Source: Astrocystis sublimbata (lineage: Eukaryota; Ascomycota; Sordariomycetes; Xylariales; Xylariaceae). Taken from it: a DNA stretch of 64,000 bases. Shown here piece after piece: positions 61,468-64,000 of the stretch (the stretch's first letter is position 1; the number at the start of each line of letters is the position of its first letter). Made by a program: the position numbers and the translations under genes. Location: assembly GCA_022453515.1 (NCBI GenBank), contig JAJNNY010000061.1, forward strand, positions 142,917 to 206,916, read 5' to 3'. A model generated the notes under the pieces. That model was not told the DNA's origin, did not search any database, and saw only the letters and a program-made list of their open reading frames with translations.

Positions 61468-61605
61468 CGCGGGCAACAATATATACTACGCTCTGACATC
61501 GTCTTCACCGGATTTGGACTTGCTGACACACGACACATTGGATGGATATCTCAAGGTGGAAGGCAAAAGTACCAGATCAGATGATAACTTCAATGCCGGA
61601 CTGTA
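61468..61605 (+). other. Possible last coding exon of an unrecognised gene
   Basis: After a strong pyrimidine tract and acceptor (TTTTTTTCTGCATCAG) an open frame reads YAGNNIYYALTSSSPDLDLL and continues to a TAA at 61603-61605, about 45 residues with natural-looking composition. The preceding exon was not found. The left arm has the mirror copy. Confidence 0.25.
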
Positions 61606-61851
61606 ATATGCTATGCTAACTCAGTTCGCTACCATAGCACACTCCATTACCCCAGAGGCCCACCTCGTCCACCATGCCATAAGTTGATGACCAATGCGGT
61701 ACTTCCCCAGATAGCTGATGATAATGTTGCCAAATACGGACGTGCATATGCACTCATGAGGCGTAACAATACCTAACCCGCAACATGGTAAGTGACGGCA
61801 AGACCTGCGTGCTTCAACGGTTCCGACCACTTTTGCGCAAGCTATACAACG

Positions 61852-62178
61852 ATGACTAAGGCTAAATTGACCCGAAAGGGAATGGAGACCTTAATACAGC
61901 ATGTTATAAATATGCGAGGTGACTATCTATCCTTGAAGTATTCCCCGGTTGAAAATGGTCAGCCAGATGATGATTTGGAAGAAAAAACACAGATAGACAT
62001 AAGGCGTATCAGTATACCTTCCACCTTCCACAGAGGAGCCAAAGACCGGCTGTTTACTAGGGTAGAGGTTGTTATACTGTTTGTCAAGCTTCTGAAGATT
62101 TCAAATTGTAGTATACTGAAAGCGAAAGGTCGGTCCGACCTGGGGGTCAACCATGAGTCCTGGTGGGCTGTGCTTTGA
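61852..62178 (+). CDS. Small hypothetical ORF (108 aa), mirrored in left arm
   Basis: ATG at 61852 to the TGA at 62176-62178. It begins MTKAKLTRKGMETLIQHVIN and ends NHESWWAVL; composition is plausible, with a charged middle and a hydrophobic stretch (VEVVILFVKLLK). The frame is open further upstream only from a GTG. No family is recognised. It lies just upstream of the HD gene's TATA box, so it may be chance or a small neighbour. Confidence 0.3.
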   Translation: MTKAKLTRKGMETLIQHVINMRGDYLSLKYSPVENGQPDDDLEEKTQIDIRRISIPSTFHRGAKDRLFTRVEVVILFVKLLKISNCSILKAKGRSDLGVNHESWWAVL

Positions 62179-62242
62179 AATCATCTGTGATGCGCTTCAC
62201 GGCTCACTGATATCTTATGGAGGGGTATCGAGGCTGAATTTT

Positions 62243-62250
62243 GTATATAA
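62243..62250 (+). promoter_or_regulatory. TATA box of right HD-domain gene
   Basis: GTATATAA, 120 bp before the ATG at 62370, identical to the left-arm copy. Confidence 0.55.
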
Positions 62251-62369
62251 GGTCTCAAAGGTTCATTGAAAGGCAACAGGAAGATTATACCATCACCTCT
62301 TCTTCTAATCACATCACCAAATTCTGCTTGCAATACGCTTACTGCCTCGGTAACCCCCAACCCGTCAAA

Positions 62370-63494
62370 ATGCAGTTATTCTCCCTCCTTGCCTTGGCCA
62401 CAGCCGTCGCGGCCGCTGCGTGCCCCTCTAAGCCCATGACAACGATAGCCGGAGTCGAGGTGATCGACACCCAGATCGTGCGCGATACCCAGGCCATGAT
62501 CAAGGAGTTCCCAGACTACTTGTACTCGCATCAGATGCGGTCGTGGCTGTTCGGTGCTGCCATGATCAACGCCAACGAAACTTTGAAGAAGAACGTCGAT
62601 CTCGAAGTGCATGCGATCGCCACCATGTTGCACGACCTGGGCTGGGACATGACGCCCGGCTCGCGCTGGGTTAGCAAAGACAAGCGCTTCGAGATCGACG
62701 GCGCCATCGGTGCTCGTACGTGGCTGAGCGAACACCCCACTGGGAAGGACTGGGAGCCTTCACGCGTACGGAAAGTTTTTCAGGTAAGCCGCCGGAGTTT
62801 TCGATTTCCCCTCGGGGCATATATCGTCAAGAAGCGCGAATGTCATCGTAGGCTCATCTGCTTGCGAAAATCCACAAGCTCCTGAATCATGGGGTTGCGA
62901 AGGACACTACTGACTTCAGTGTGCAAAATTTATAGTCCATCGCCCTGCACGGGTCCTCGAGTATTGCCAATTACTTCGAGCTCGAGGAAGCTGTCATCGT
63001 TCAGAGTATTGGACAGGATTACCGCGGCCCAGTGAACGGTGTTTCCCAGTCGTCTTATGGTAGGAAATTTCACATCATTTCCAATAATCGAATGCAGACC
63101 AACATATCGTTTTCAAATTCCTGGAACCCTCGATTTGACCATGCAGGTGGCAATAATAAGCTGACTTTCGAGATTCAGATGCTGTTGCGAAGCAGTTTCC
63201 GCAGACGGAACTTCTCTCTGGAACGAACAAGACCTTTACCTGGTTCGCTCAGACTAAGCCCGAGGTTACCTATGGTAAGTTCATTGACATGGCCTATCTT
63301 ACATGTTTTGGCACATGCTAAGCGGATGGTGATATAGACACCTGGCTCGAGCCCTGGGGCACTGCTTTCGTACCGGGCGTAAGTAAACACAAACACCCGT
63401 CACGCTCATTACTTACAAATATCACTAACTTTGCACGCTGCAGTACTCTGCCGTGGGACACCGTCAGTTTGACTTCGTCACTGGCGGGCAATAA
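62370..63494 (+). CDS. Secreted HD-domain hydrolase-like protein, right-arm copy, five exons
   Basis: Model: join(62370..62783, 62936..63059, 63179..63274, 63338..63378, 63444..63494), 241 aa; all exons close in phase (introns 152, 119, 63, 65 bp). Same protein as the left-arm copy: signal peptide 1-17, H54, H88-D89, and a C-terminus ending GHRQFDFVTGGQ. Reading through intron 1 would give a 171-residue form ending in a short foreign tail, so intron retention would truncate the protein before its last HD-fold helices. The intact frame in both arms means neither copy shows decay. Confidence 0.8.
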
Positions 63495-64000
63495 GCACTG
63501 GCGCCGAGGCGCAATATCTCGTGCTTCATTACTTCGGATGGGATGGGATTTTAGTGTGATCGGGCCTACAACTGGGTGAAATATACCCACTGGGACACGA
63601 GAAAATTGGCGCTTTCAAATGAAGTACATCCAAATACATGCTTTAGGGAATAAGAATACAATAAGATGGAAATATTTTTTGAGCTTCATGCATTGGGTCG
63701 GTGTCGGGATTGCGATACTGCGCTTTTACAAAAACATAATATTGTCCCACACGCCCTGCTTCATCGGGAGTTCTCTAGCTCTCGGACAACTTAAATTGGC
63801 ATGTTCTTGTTGCAAAGGCCATCCTGGGCTTATTCCCACTGCCGGTAGCAATTGCGGATGGTTCACCCAAATAACACACAAGGAGGTGCTTGCGGCAAGT
63901 GGTTTAGGGAATTGATCATGCAGTGAAACGATTCAAGTCAACGGTTCGTTGTTCCTTCTATGTGAGCATGTATGCCTTGCTACGATTACCATCCCCGAAA
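63495..64000. other. Downstream flank of right HD gene
   Basis: 506 bp to the window end, mirrored at 51319-51824. A 98-codon ORF from ATG 63619 has a Cys/Trp-rich odd composition and no motif; it is not called as a gene. Confidence 0.5.

Larger units (their letters stand above)
59986..62369. other. Right-arm spacer between PPR and HD genes
   Basis: 2.4 kb mirror of the left spacer. Two weak coding candidates are listed separately. The rest is AT-rich with no recognised feature. Confidence 0.5.
57678..64000. repeat. Right arm of giant inverted repeat (runs off the window)
   Basis: Reverse complement of 51319-57644 with the three indels described for the left arm. The match continues to the last base of the window, so the palindrome is longer than can be measured here. 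Confidence 0.97.

Overview
The window looks like nuclear DNA of a filamentous ascomycete (Pezizomycotina, most likely a sordariomycete). The evidence is short GT..AG introns of about 54-157 bp in almost every gene, Zn(II)2Cys6 regulators, typical fungal families (TauD-type dioxygenase, DHA1-type MFS, Cdc3-class septin, La protein, mitochondrial uS4), and long gene-poor spacers full of TAGGTAGG/CCTACCTA motifs and microsatellites. All gene models were rebuilt by hand from frame, splice-site and phase agreement; each multi-exon model closes to a whole number of codons.

Layout. 1-621 (+) is the C-terminal STAS end of a SulP sulfate permease. 2728-4348 (-) encodes a two-exon protein with a SWIM-type zinc finger, visible only once the intron is removed. 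6966-8750 (-) is an intronless protein kinase-like protein with an altered catalytic loop. 8751-16521 is a repeat-rich spacer. 16522-19236 (+) is a seven-exon Zn2Cys6 regulator with its zinc cluster in mid-protein. 21324-22773 (+) is a five-exon TauD-family dioxygenase. 22774-30839 is an 8 kb gene-poor stretch with microsatellites and one short TIR/LTR-like element. 30840-33664 (-) is a NirA/NIT4-like Zn2Cys6 regulator. A housekeeping block follows: La protein (+), MFS transporter (-), mitochondrial ribosomal uS4m (+) and Cdc3-type septin (-). 46275-51318 is another spacer.

The most striking feature is a giant inverted repeat. From 51319 to the window end the sequence is a near-perfect palindrome (arms at least 6.3 kb) centred at about 57661. 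Each arm carries one pentatricopeptide-like gene and one secreted HD-domain gene; the two PPR copies are head to head. The centre is an AT-rich 283-bp hairpin (125-bp perfect stems, 33-bp loop) with a hAT-like terminus. I found only three differences between the arms, all one-base changes in short G/C or A/T runs, and no substitution in any pair of translations I compared. One of the three breaks the right PPR copy. This is either a very young inverted duplication seeded at a hairpin element that escaped RIP, or a fold-back assembly artefact at that hairpin. The window cannot decide between them, and the outer ends of the palindrome are not resolved.

No metabolic gene cluster, CRISPR, tRNA or rRNA was recognised. 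Apart from the palindrome, the genes look like independent neighbours.
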